A DNA stretch of 24,560 bases from CBDCWA01 sp046048295 (GTDB lineage: Bacteria > Pseudomonadota > Alphaproteobacteria > Rhizobiales > Hyphomicrobiaceae). Shown here piece after piece: positions 6,784 through 15,266 of the stretch. The notes beneath the pieces are model-generated. The model saw nothing but the letters and a program-made list of their open reading frames with translations, made no database searches and was not told the DNA's origin. How positions within the stretch are numbered: position 1 is the stretch's first letter; the number at the start of each line of letters is the position of its first letter. Made by a program: the position numbers and the translations under genes. The stretch is from positions 1 to 24,560 of the forward strand of contig JBJOGJ010000029.1 of the NCBI GenBank assembly GCA_046048295.1, in the 5' to 3' direction.

Positions 6784-8094
6784 ATGCTGACGCCGAAGCC
6801 AGCGGTGGGTACCTTCGTGGTGGCGATGCTGCTTGCCGCCGTGGCGCAGGCGCAGGAATCCGGACGGGACGCGACGCGAGACCGCCTCAGGGATAGCGAG
6901 CAACGGCTGCTCGAGAGCAAGCGGCGGAGCCAGCAGATCGAGGGGAGCCTCCAGGTCCTGTCCCGCCAGCGGGAGGAGCTCAACGCGCGGCTGATCGACA
7001 CCGGACGGCTGATACAGGGCGCCGAGCAGCGCATGACGGCGATCGAGGATCGGCTCGGGAAGCTCAATGTGCAGAAGGAGGCGGCCCAGAGGAAGCTGTT
7101 CGGCAGCTACGCCTCGATCTCGACGTTGCTTTCCGCGATGCAGCGGATGGGGCGCAATCCGCCACCCGTGATCGTCACCCGCCGCAAGGACGCCCTCGAG
7201 ATGGTGCGGAGCGCGATGCTGATGGCGCACGCCTTCCCACATCTGAGGGAGCGCGCGCAGGTGCTGGGCGGCGAATTGAAGCAGCTCGAGACACTCATTG
7301 CGGACATCGGCAAGCAGCGCGACGATCTCGGGGCCGAGACGAAGAAGCTCGGCGAGGCGCAGGCGGCATTGAAGTCGCTGATCGAGGTAAAGAAGCGGAC
7401 CGTGGTCGAGCAGCAGCAGCAGCTCGAGGATGTTCGCAAGGCGAGTGCGGTCATCGCGCGCAACGTCAAGTCGATGTCGGAGCTGATCTCGAAGCTGGAC
7501 GATGCCGTGGCTGAGAAGACCGGGCTCGGCGCCTACGAGCAGAGGCCTCGTTCGGAAGACGCGAAGGTGGCGGCAGCGCCGCCGCCCCGGCCGCCGGGGC
7601 CGGCAACCGAGTTCAAGCCTGTCACAACCGCGTTTACTGGTAAACCTGGACGTCTGAAGCCGGAGATCCCATTTATAAGGGCGAAGGCACAGCTGCCGAG
7701 GCCAGCGGTTGGCCGCGAGATCCTCGGCTACGGCGACAAGACCGAGCTTGGCTCGAAATCCGAAGGCGTCGTGATCGAGACCCGGCATGGTGCCCAGGTG
7801 ACGTCTCCCTGCGATGGGTGGATCGTCTATGCGGGCGTTTTTCGCAGCTATGGACAACTCTTGATAATCAATGCCGGTGACGGCTACCATGTGCTACTGG
7901 CTGGTCTCTCGACGATTGATGTCCAGGTCGGGCAATTCGTGCTCGCCTCGGAGCCGGTCGGCAACATGGATGCTCGGCGGAAAGGTAAATCCCAGGATAG
8001 CGCCCCTGTCCTGTACGTTGAGTTTAGAAAAGAGGGGCGGCCGATCGATCCAGAGCCGTGGTGGTTCAAGGATCCCAGAAGGGTGCAGGGATAA
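6784..8094 (+). CDS. envC: EnvC-like murein hydrolase activator (degenerate M23/LytM domain)
   Basis: From ATG 6784 the product is 436 residues. It begins with a Sec signal peptide (hydrophobic GTFVVAMLLAAVAQA, likely cleavage after AQA near residue 20), followed by a long coiled coil rich in Glu, Arg, Gln and Leu (about residues 25-240), a proline-rich linker (PPPRPPGP) and a C-terminal LytM-type domain. The zinc ligands of active M23 peptidases are missing: the HxxxD segment is replaced by SEGVVIE and the HxH motif by LYVEF. This is the pattern of EnvC, which does not cut peptidoglycan but activates periplasmic amidases at the division site. It ends 2 bp before ctpA, so the two are almost certainly one operon. 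The start has only a weak ribosome site; the frame is open to TTG 6652, which would lengthen the signal region. Confidence 0.88.
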   Translation: MLTPKPAVGTFVVAMLLAAVAQAQESGRDATRDRLRDSEQRLLESKRRSQQIEGSLQVLSRQREELNARLIDTGRLIQGAEQRMTAIEDRLGKLNVQKEAAQRKLFGSYASISTLLSAMQRMGRNPPPVIVTRRKDALEMVRSAMLMAHAFPHLRERAQVLGGELKQLETLIADIGKQRDDLGAETKKLGEAQAALKSLIEVKKRTVVEQQQQLEDVRKASAVIARNVKSMSELISKLDDAVAEKTGLGAYEQRPRSEDAKVAAAPPPRPPGPATEFKPVTTAFTGKPGRLKPEIPFIRAKAQLPRPAVGREILGYGDKTELGSKSEGVVIETRHGAQVTSPCDGWIVYAGVFRSYGQLLIINAGDGYHVLLAGLSTIDVQVGQFVLASEPVGNMDARRKGKSQDSAPVLYVEFRKEGRPIDPEPWWFKDPRRVQG

Positions 8095-8096
8095 TA

Positions 8097-9482
8097 ATGC
8101 GTAAGTCGAACCTAGCATTTCTGTCCGTTCTAGCGCTGGCTGGCGTTGCCGGGGCAGGCATGGTGTTCAACATCAGCCAGACCTATTCGGCGACCAGCCC
8201 CGCGGGCGACATCTACAAGCAGCTCGATCTGTTCGGCGACGTGGTGGAGCGTGTGCGGGCCGACTATGTCGAAAAGCCCGACGACGAGAAGCTCATCGAG
8301 ACAGCGATCAATGGGATGCTGACGGCGCTCGATCCCCACTCGGCATATCTTTCGCCAAAGCACTTCCGCGACATGCAGGTGCAGACGCGCGGCGAGTTCG
8401 GCGGCCTCGGGATCGAGGTCACGATGGAGAACGGCATAGTCAAAGTCGTTGCGCCGATCGAGGATACCCCGGCGTTCAAAGCCGGCGTACAGGCGAACGA
8501 CCTTATAACGCACCTCGATGACGAGCAGATCGTCGGCCTGACACTCGAGCAGGCGGTGGAGAAAATGCGTGGGCCGATCAATTCGAAGATCAAGCTCACA
8601 TTGCGGCGCAAGGGCATCGAAGAGCCGATCACACTCGCCATTACGCGCGCGGTCATCAAGATCAATCCGGTGAAGGCGCGGCTCGAGAAAAACGACACGG
8701 TTGCCTACGTCAAGATCACGACGTTCAACGAGCAGACCCATAACAACCTCGTCAAGGCGATCGAGGAACTGAAGTCTAAGGCAGGCGCCAAGATCAAGGG
8801 CTATGTCATCGACCTGCGCAACAATCCGGGCGGACTTCTGGACCAGGCCGTTGCCGTGTCGGACGACTTTCTCGAGCGCGGGGTGATCGTACTCACCAAG
8901 GGACGCAATCTCGAGGAGATGGACCGCAAGCAGGCGCGCGCCGGTGATATCACGGACGGCAAGAAGCTGGCGGTACTGGTCAATGGCGGGGCTGCATCTG
9001 CCTCGGAGATCGTGGCTGGCGCATTGCAGGATCACAAACGGGCCGCGGTGATCGGCACGCGGTCGTTCGGCAAGGGATCGGTGCAGACCATCATTCCGCT
9101 CGGCGCGAATGGCGCCATCCGGTTGACCACGGCGCGCTACTACACACCGTCCGGCCGGTCGATTCAGGCCAAGGGCATCGAGCCCGATATCCTCATCGAG
9201 CAGGAGTTGCCCGAGGATCTGAAGAAAAAGCTGCAGGGCGTGCCTCGCGGCGAGGCCAGCTTGCGCGGCCACCTGAGGACCGAAGATCAGGACGGCGTGG
9301 AAGAGTCCGGTTCTTCCGCCTATGTCCCGCGCGAGCCGGAAAAGGATACGCAGTTGCAGTATGCGCTCCAGTATGTGCTTGCGACCGGCGGCGTGCCGCC
9401 TCCGAAGCCGTCCAAGGCTCCGGCGAAATCGGTGGCCGGTGCTGAAGGTGACGGCGGCAAGCCGGGGGCCGACAAAAAGTAG
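8097..9482 (+). CDS. ctpA: Carboxyl-terminal processing protease (S41 family)
   Basis: The 461-residue protein has an N-terminal signal sequence or anchor (residues 5-25), a PDZ domain (about 90-175, with RGEFGGLGIEV) and a C-terminal S41 catalytic domain. The serine-lysine dyad is visible as Ser301 in GGAASASEIVAGAL and Lys326 in RSFGKGSVQTI, 25 residues apart as in E. coli Prc. CtpA enzymes trim or degrade periplasmic proteins, including cell-wall hydrolases and lipoproteins, and this suits the adjacent EnvC-like activator. The start has AGGG six bases upstream and follows the envC stop by 2 bp. The C-terminus is a low-complexity tail rich in Lys, Gly, Ala and Pro (residues ~435-461). A strong terminator follows 35 bp after the stop. 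Confidence 0.94.
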   Translation: MRKSNLAFLSVLALAGVAGAGMVFNISQTYSATSPAGDIYKQLDLFGDVVERVRADYVEKPDDEKLIETAINGMLTALDPHSAYLSPKHFRDMQVQTRGEFGGLGIEVTMENGIVKVVAPIEDTPAFKAGVQANDLITHLDDEQIVGLTLEQAVEKMRGPINSKIKLTLRRKGIEEPITLAITRAVIKINPVKARLEKNDTVAYVKITTFNEQTHNNLVKAIEELKSKAGAKIKGYVIDLRNNPGGLLDQAVAVSDDFLERGVIVLTKGRNLEEMDRKQARAGDITDGKKLAVLVNGGAASASEIVAGALQDHKRAAVIGTRSFGKGSVQTIIPLGANGAIRLTTARYYTPSGRSIQAKGIEPDILIEQELPEDLKKKLQGVPRGEASLRGHLRTEDQDGVEESGSSAYVPREPEKDTQLQYALQYVLATGGVPPPKPSKAPAKSVAGAEGDGGKPGADKK

Positions 9483-9517
9483 CACCCTCGAGCGGTGGGA
9501 TTTCTAGGTGAAGCACA

Positions 9518-9553
9518 GGGGCGGTGACCGAGGTCGCCGTCCCTCTGTCTTTT
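9518..9553 (+). terminator. Rho-independent terminator after ctpA
   Basis: An 11-bp stem (9518-9528 with 9533-9543, two G-U pairs) with a four-base CGAG loop is followed by TCTGTCTTTT. It closes the envC-ctpA unit. It also argues against rlmN starting at GTG 9555, immediately after the tail. Confidence 0.8.
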
Positions 9554-9626
9554 GGTGACCGAAGCGCCTATTAGTGAGCCGGGCGAGAGGTGGCGTGCAG
9601 CGGCGCCGGCGCGATGGACGAATATT

Positions 9627-10835
9627 ATGGCAGACGTTGCAGACTTGAATGACCGCACGGAGGCGGTTGCCAGCGTAGCTGGCGGGCGCGTGAGCCTGGC
9701 CGGACTGACGCGGCAATCGCTCGGTGAACGGCTGTTGCAGGCCGGCGTGCCGGAGCGTCAGGTGCGCATGCGCGTCGCCCAACTCTGGGGTTGGATCCAC
9801 GTTCGCGGCGTGACATCGTTCGACGACATGACGGACGTCTCAAAAGTCCTGCGGGCGCGGCTTTGCGAGAGCTTCACTCTGGCCCGGCCCGAAATCGTCA
9901 GCGAGCAGGTTTCCGTCGACGGCACTCGTAAATGGCTGGCGCGGCTCGAGAAGCGCGGTCACGAGGCGCAAGCGCCGCTGATCGAGACGGTCTACATCCC
10001 GGAACGGGATCGCGGCACGCTGTGCATTTCGAGCCAGGTGGGCTGCACGCTCAATTGTTCCTTCTGCCACACGGGCACGCAGCGGCTCGTCCGCAATCTC
10101 GAGGCGGAGGAGATCGTCGGACAGATCCTGCTCGCGCGCGATCGCATCGGTGACTGGCCAGGCGCCTCGCGGCCCGATGACCGGGGGCTGCTGCCCGAAA
10201 CGGACCGCAAGATCACCAATATCGTGCTCATGGGCATGGGCGAGCCGCTCTACAACTTCGAGAACGTCAAGGCGGCAATGGCGGTGGCGAGCGACGGCGA
10301 GGGGCTCGGGTTCTCGCGGCGGCGGATCACGCTTTCGACTTCCGGCATCGTGCCGATGATCGGGCCCTGGGGTGCGGAGGCGGGGACCATGCTGGCGATT
10401 TCGCTGCATGCGGTGCGGGACGATCTCAGGAACGAGCTGGTGCCGATCAACCGGAAGTATCCGATTGCCGAGCTGCTCGATGCCTGCCGCAACTATCCCG
10501 GACTATCGAACGCGAAGCGGATCACGTTCGAGTACGTCATGCTGAAGGATGTCAACGATAGCCTGGCGGATGCGAAGGCGCTGGTGCGCCTGCTGGAGGG
10601 CATTCCGGCAAAGATCAATCTCATTCCGTTCAATCCTTGGCCTGGCACGCGATACGACTGTTCCGACTGGGATACGATCGAACGCTTCGCGGAGGTCGTG
10701 AACCGGGCGGGGTATGCGAGCCCCGTGCGCACGCCCAGGGGACGGGACATTCTCGCGGCATGCGGTCAGCTCAAGTCCGCAAGCGAGAAGACGCGGGCAT
10801 CGCAGCGGGGACACGGCGAAGGGGGAGGCCCATGA
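9627..10835 (+). CDS. rlmN: Dual-specificity 23S rRNA/tRNA adenine-C2 methyltransferase RlmN
   Basis: The 402-residue product carries the radical-SAM motif CTLNCSFC (Cys140, Cys144, Cys147), which binds the 4Fe-4S cluster. It also has the RlmN-specific Cys133 in RGTLCISSQVG and a second catalytic cysteine near the end in ILAACGQL. It makes 2-methyladenosine at A2503 of 23S rRNA and A37 of some tRNAs. ATG 9627 is preferred: it gives the usual family length, and the upstream GTG at 9555 sits directly on the ctpA terminator. The last four bases overlap the start of the next membrane protein gene (ATGA), so the two are translationally coupled. The roughly 25 residues after the catalytic cysteine are a variable basic tail. 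Confidence 0.95.
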   Translation: MADVADLNDRTEAVASVAGGRVSLAGLTRQSLGERLLQAGVPERQVRMRVAQLWGWIHVRGVTSFDDMTDVSKVLRARLCESFTLARPEIVSEQVSVDGTRKWLARLEKRGHEAQAPLIETVYIPERDRGTLCISSQVGCTLNCSFCHTGTQRLVRNLEAEEIVGQILLARDRIGDWPGASRPDDRGLLPETDRKITNIVLMGMGEPLYNFENVKAAMAVASDGEGLGFSRRRITLSTSGIVPMIGPWGAEAGTMLAISLHAVRDDLRNELVPINRKYPIAELLDACRNYPGLSNAKRITFEYVMLKDVNDSLADAKALVRLLEGIPAKINLIPFNPWPGTRYDCSDWDTIERFAEVVNRAGYASPVRTPRGRDILAACGQLKSASEKTRASQRGHGEGGGP

Positions 10836-11263
10836 CTTTCTGGGGCACAATCGGACGACTTTTTCTGGTGCCGTTCGCGTTCGTCATCGCGGCCGTCGCA
10901 ACGGCTTTCGTGGCCTTCACGCTCGGGAGCGAACGCGTCATCCAGATGACGCACGAGTTCAACGACGACGCCCGCGCGGTGCCGGAGCTGATCGCGATGA
11001 TGTTCAATATCGGGGTGCTGTTCACCGGTTTGTCCCTGGCGCCGGCGGTGCTGCTGATCATTGTCGGCGAGGTCGCCCGCATCAGGTCTTCGCTCTACTA
11101 CATCATCGGCGGCGGCGTCGTGCTGGCGCTCATTCCCGTGGTCAGCCGCATGGCCGCAGGATACGAGTTGCAAATGCCACCGGCGATCGTCTGGCAGGTG
11201 CTGGCAACCGCGGGATTTGCGGGCGGGTTCGTCTACTGGATGATCGCCGGGAGATCCGCCTGA
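10832..11263 (+). CDS. Small four-helix membrane protein, family unknown
   Basis: The 143-residue product has four predicted transmembrane helices (about 10-31, 55-78, 86-105, 118-138). A short acidic segment between the first two contains HEFNDDARAVPEL. ATG 10832 overlaps the rlmN stop in ATGA and has a strong GGGGGAGG ribosome site, so this start is secure. The segments IVGEVARIRSSLYY and AGGFVYWMIAG reappear in altered form in the next gene, so the two are diverged paralogs. The ending FVYWxxAG is common in small membrane proteins of Hyphomicrobiales. No function can be assigned; coupling to rlmN may be only positional. Confidence 0.85.
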   Translation: MTFWGTIGRLFLVPFAFVIAAVATAFVAFTLGSERVIQMTHEFNDDARAVPELIAMMFNIGVLFTGLSLAPAVLLIIVGEVARIRSSLYYIIGGGVVLALIPVVSRMAAGYELQMPPAIVWQVLATAGFAGGFVYWMIAGRSA

Positions 11264-11422
11264 CGGGATGGCCGTATCGGCGGCGATTAAAGATTTCCGT
11301 TGGCTGCAGTTGTCAGCCGATCCGATTTGGCGCTACGTAGCGGCGATCCGCCACGAGGCTTGACGCCTCTCGAACGGTTTGCATCGGCCCGGTGCACCGG
11401 TGAACCCTGCAGGGGGAATGAC

Positions 11423-12007
11423 ATGATCCTCGGCCTGTTTCGCGTGCTCTTGGGGTTCGTCCTGGCCTGCCTTGCGGCCGCCATGGTGAAGGTCGGGTTT
11501 GTTGTCACGCCGCCGGAACTGATGGCCGGCAGCGAGCAGGACTGGACTTCGGCCGCGCAACTGACCGTTTTCGTCGCCATCCAGAATTTCGTCTTTGCCG
11601 CTCCATTCGCCCTCCTTGCGGTCATCGTCGGGGAGTGGCAGGCGATCCGGAGCTGGTCCTTCTACGTTCTGACAGGGCTCGCGATCGCCGCCGCCGGTTT
11701 CGCTACGCTCTATTCGGGCGAGAACCCTGGCCAGCCGACGATCATCAACCAATATGCGCTTCTGGCGTATTTTGCAGCGGGCCTCGTCGGCGGCTTCGTT
11801 TACTGGCTGTTTGCCGGTAAGTATGCGGGGCGTACGAGCAATCGCGATTTCGTGGACGAACCTGGAAGGCGCAGAAGGTCTGGCGAAGAGGGGCATGGCC
11901 GCAGCGTCATTCCGCCCAAGCCCGTGGTTCCGAAGTCGGGTTCGGCGGGCGCCTCGACACTGCCGCCTCGCCCATCCAGCGTGCCGGTTTCAAAGGGCGA
12001 CCGCTAG
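11423..12007 (+). CDS. Four-helix membrane protein with cytoplasmic tail, paralog of the previous gene
   Basis: The 194-residue product has four predicted transmembrane helices (about 5-27, 46-69, 78-97, 110-131) and then a 60-residue hydrophilic tail rich in Arg, Ser and Pro that is probably disordered. IVGEWQAIRSWSFY and AGLVGGFVYWLFAG align with the same positions of the preceding 143-residue protein, so they likely arose by tandem duplication. The tail and a longer first loop are the main differences. The ATG has AGGGGGA about 7 bases upstream. A 159-bp gap separates the two genes, with no clear terminator in it. The function is unknown. Confidence 0.8.
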   Translation: MILGLFRVLLGFVLACLAAAMVKVGFVVTPPELMAGSEQDWTSAAQLTVFVAIQNFVFAAPFALLAVIVGEWQAIRSWSFYVLTGLAIAAAGFATLYSGENPGQPTIINQYALLAYFAAGLVGGFVYWLFAGKYAGRTSNRDFVDEPGRRRRSGEEGHGRSVIPPKPVVPKSGSAGASTLPPRPSSVPVSKGDR

Positions 12008-12032
12008 GCTGCGCCGGTAAGCAGGCGTTAAT

Positions 12033-12064
12033 TTTTGCATTGCAAAATTGTTGCTGCGATGCAA
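12033..12064 (+). promoter_or_regulatory. Pair of TGC/GCA palindromes (candidate PhaR-type operator)
   Basis: TTTTGCA-T-TGCAAAA is a perfect palindrome at 12033-12047, followed by the imperfect TTGCTGCGATGCAA at 12051-12064. Their centres are about 17-18 bp apart. They lie in an AT-rich gap 33-64 bp before the ATG at 12097. The same kind of pair, with about the same spacing, precedes the phasin gene (18595-18625). PHA regulators of the PhaR family bind TGC/GCA-rich sites in alphaproteobacteria; the assignment here is inferred. Confidence 0.5.
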
Positions 12065-12096
12065 CATTGGTGCTCTGGACTTGTGGCCGGTGTGGG

Positions 12097-12675
12097 ATGA
12101 ACATGACAGAGACCAACTTCAGTCCGCCAATCGCGGATGTGGCAGGCGCCACGGCCGGGGCCGGCCTTGCCATGGTGACGAGCGGCGTCGTCGTGATGGC
12201 GTCGATGATGGAGTTCTGGTCGCGCACGTTGAGCGGACACTCCGGAGTGGTGGCGGACTCGTCGCGGCGGGCTGCCGAGAAGCAGGAGGCGAAGTCCTGG
12301 TATCGCCATCCCGACGGCGCCTATGCTGCCGGTCCAGACAGCATCCGAGCGGGGTGGCCATGGGTAGGTCCGGCGCTTGCCGCGATGCCGATGGCCACTG
12401 CTTTCTGGATGCCTCTGATGGTCGCTGGTGCGAGCAGGTTTCAGCCTTCAGTCGCAGGCATGATCGAAGCGGCTGCCAACCCGATTTCGTCGGCAGCCGC
12501 TGACCTCATGTCGCCATTCGTCGCCTATCGGTCAGCCGGCGGCCATGCCGTGGCGCAGATCGTGTTCGATCCTGCCGGGAGCAGTCGAGCTTTTTCCGAT
12601 TGGTCGAAAGCGGCGGCACCTGAAGGCGCGGTCGGCCTGGCCGATGCCTGGCTGAGAATGTGGCGCCTCGTCTGA
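12097..12675 (+). CDS. Unrecognised protein, possibly PHA-associated
   Basis: The product is about 192 residues, rich in Ala, Met and Trp. It has two hydrophobic stretches that are not clearly transmembrane: one in residues ~10-38 (ADVAGATAGAGLAMVTSGVV) and one around 90-112 (WVGPALAAMPMATAFWMP). The short MMEFWSRTLSG segment resembles the helical start of some phasin-like proteins, but this is too little to assign a family. ATG 12097 and ATG 12103 are both possible; GGGA lies five bases before the second. The upstream palindrome pair resembles that of the phasin gene and is the best clue to function. It converges on a small secreted-protein gene 13 bp away. I regard it as a real gene because of its promoter-like AT-rich leader and sensible composition. 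Confidence 0.65.
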   Translation: MNMTETNFSPPIADVAGATAGAGLAMVTSGVVVMASMMEFWSRTLSGHSGVVADSSRRAAEKQEAKSWYRHPDGAYAAGPDSIRAGWPWVGPALAAMPMATAFWMPLMVAGASRFQPSVAGMIEAAANPISSAAADLMSPFVAYRSAGGHAVAQIVFDPAGSSRAFSDWSKAAAPEGAVGLADAWLRMWRLV

Positions 12676-12688
12676 GCCTGCTGCCCGA

Positions 12689-12985
12689 CTATTTCTTCTT
12701 GCCACCCTTCAGGCGACAGTAGGCAGCGATTTTCTTGCCGGTAGCCTTGCGGACGGATGCGCCGACATAGGTGCAGGCCGTATTGGCCTTGCATTGCGCC
12801 TCGGCGAGACCCTTGCACGGGGATGGGGTCGTCTTCTTCGCCGACTTCTTCGCAGCGTCCTTCGCCGTTGTGGCCTTGGGAGCCGCCTTGTCAGTGGTGC
12901 GCTGCGCCATCGCTGGAGCGGCGACAATTGCTAGTGAGAGCGCAGCGGCAAGTGCCGCAATCGGCAACCTTGGGAAGTTGGTCAC
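12689..12985 (-). CDS. Small secreted four-cysteine, lysine-rich protein
   Basis: From a GTG at 12985 the product is 98 residues. It has a signal peptide (hydrophobic stretch to residue 25, likely cut after AMA-27), a lysine- and alanine-rich linker (residues 29-55) and a compact domain with Cys57, 65, 71 and 90. The cysteine spacing is C-x7-C-x5-C-x18-C, which could form two disulfides in the periplasm. The protein ends in GGKKK. The GTG has GGAG ten bases upstream; the frame is open to an ATG at 13030 with no ribosome site. Similar short C-GL-C-C-YC proteins are common in alphaproteobacteria but I know of no function. It is transcribed divergently from argG. Confidence 0.7.
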   Translation of the reverse strand: MTNFPRLPIAALAAALSLAIVAAPAMAQRTTDKAAPKATTAKDAAKKSAKKTTPSPCKGLAEAQCKANTACTYVGASVRKATGKKIAAYCRLKGGKKK

Positions 12986-13086
12986 GTTGGGATGTCTCCA
13001 GGCGTGTTGGCGGCGGTATCCGATTCGCATCTTAGCATATCAGATCACGGCGTAAATTGGACTGCGATTGAAAGAGTTGCGCGTGC

Positions 13087-13115
13087 TTGCGCGAACGGGC
13101 GCTAATTCCTATAGA
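13087..13115 (+). promoter_or_regulatory. Promoter of argG
   Basis: TTGCGC (13087-13092) and TATAGA (13110-13115) are separated by exactly 17 bp. TTGCGCG also occurs just before it at 13077-13083, forming a direct repeat with a 3-bp gap. The predicted transcript starts near 13122, leaving a 100-base leader. Confidence 0.5.
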
Positions 13116-13148
13116 GTGCCGCTTCGGCCGTGAATGCGTTGACGTTTC

Positions 13149-13175
13149 CCGGCCCCGAGGCCGGCCGCCCGGCCG
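13149..13175 (+). other. Two mutually exclusive hairpins in the argG leader
   Basis: CCGGCC-CCGA-GGCCGG (13149-13164) forms a 6-bp stem. CGGCC-GCCC-GGCCG (13162-13175) forms a 5-bp stem that shares three bases with the first, so both cannot form together. No leader peptide or T-tract is visible. It may be simple GC-rich structure rather than a switch. Confidence 0.35.
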
Positions 13176-13221
13176 ACACCAACCAACATCAGCTTCCCAG
13201 GCCAGCAGGAAAGATCAGCCC

Positions 13222-14448
<1,227 letters not shown>

Positions 14449-14453
14449 TCGCC

Positions 14454-14987
14454 TCACGCCCTCGCGCGCGACGTGTAGACCGCCTCGGTCTTGTGGCTGA
14501 CGATTTCCTTGCGCGTCTGCTGGGCTTCCTCCAGGATCTCGAAGGCAAGGTTCACGCGGCGGGCAACGGCGTAAAGGTAGTCGCGGACTTCGTCCGGGAG
14601 TTCGGCGTTGGAGTAGCGGTCCGGGTGGTAGGCCTTGGCGCGCTTCACATAGGCGGCGCGGATTTCCGACCAGTCGCAGCCTGGCGCGACGCCGAGCGCT
14701 GCATGGGGATCGAACTCGTCGGAACGCGGGGTGCGTGCGTGCAGGTCGGGTGCCTTCGGGACGCCGATCGGCTTCAGCGAGACGATCTGGGCCTTGGCGA
14801 TGAAGCTGCGCTCTCCGCCGTAGGGCTCGAACTCCAGAAACAGGCTCGGCGCGTTCAGGCAGTCCTGGAGGGCGCGGCCGATGGGCACATAGAGTCGGCC
14901 CTTTTCCTGGGCGCCATCGGCAAAGGCGATGGTCACGGGAAGGGCGGTGGTGGTCGGATTGTTGTCGACCCTGTTGCGTTCGAACAT
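14454..14987 (-). CDS. J-domain (DnaJ-like) protein with novel N-terminal region
   Basis: The 177-residue protein has a J domain near its C-terminus (about residues 93-153): DPHAALGVAPGCDWSEIR, then AYHPDRYS with the essential HPD at 121-123. This domain stimulates the ATPase of DnaK/Hsp70. The first ~85 residues (MFERNRVDNNPTTTALPVTI onwards, with FADGAQEKGRLYVP) do not look like any zinc-finger or substrate-binding DnaJ module and probably target the protein to a specific client or site. It lacks the Gly/Phe region, so it is a type III J protein. ATG 14987 has GAGGAGG about 10 bases upstream. The same frame stays open for over 2 kb upstream, antisense to typA, which I treat as a coding shadow. 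Confidence 0.85.
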   Translation of the reverse strand: MFERNRVDNNPTTTALPVTIAFADGAQEKGRLYVPIGRALQDCLNAPSLFLEFEPYGGERSFIAKAQIVSLKPIGVPKAPDLHARTPRSDEFDPHAALGVAPGCDWSEIRAAYVKRAKAYHPDRYSNAELPDEVRDYLYAVARRVNLAFEILEEAQQTRKEIVSHKTEAVYTSRARA

Positions 14988-15094
14988 GGGACGGCGTCCT
15001 CCTCGGGGTTGATGATCCGGCACGTCTGGGCGGGTATGTGCAAGAGGCGTGCCCGGAAATTGCGAGCCTGCAGGCTGTGCGCCACGATTGCGCT

Positions 15095-15122
15095 TTGTGA
15101 CCGAGGCGGCCTGTGGTAGTGA
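15095..15122 (+). promoter_or_regulatory. Possible promoter of typA
   Basis: TTGTGA (15095-15100) is followed after 16 bp by TAGTGA (15117-15122). It lies in the 279-bp divergent gap between the J-domain gene and typA, which also holds a perfect 12-bp palindrome, AGCCTGCAGGCT, at 15065-15076. The elements are weak. Confidence 0.25.
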
Positions 15123-15266
15123 GCCCATGGTGCTCTGCACAAAAGTCTCGAGGTGGTGCTGCAACCGGACTCGGCGCGATGCTGCCGGCTTCGGTCCGAC
15201 GGTTCGCTGTGGACGAATGTCGGCATTGGTGAAGATGCGCGCTGCCAAGTCTCTGAAGGAAACCCT

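Noticed and set aside
6784..8094. Active M23 metallopeptidase instead of an EnvC-type activator
   Set aside because: The zinc-binding HxxxD and HxH motifs are both missing from the LytM domain.
8130..9485. A 451-codon frame antisense to ctpA
   Set aside because: It is the mirror of a strongly conserved protease gene and has shadow-like composition with no recognisable motif.
12097..12675. Calling the gene at 12097 a phasin outright
   Set aside because: The similarity is limited to a short segment and composition; only the shared palindromes suggest a link, so it is left as unrecognised.
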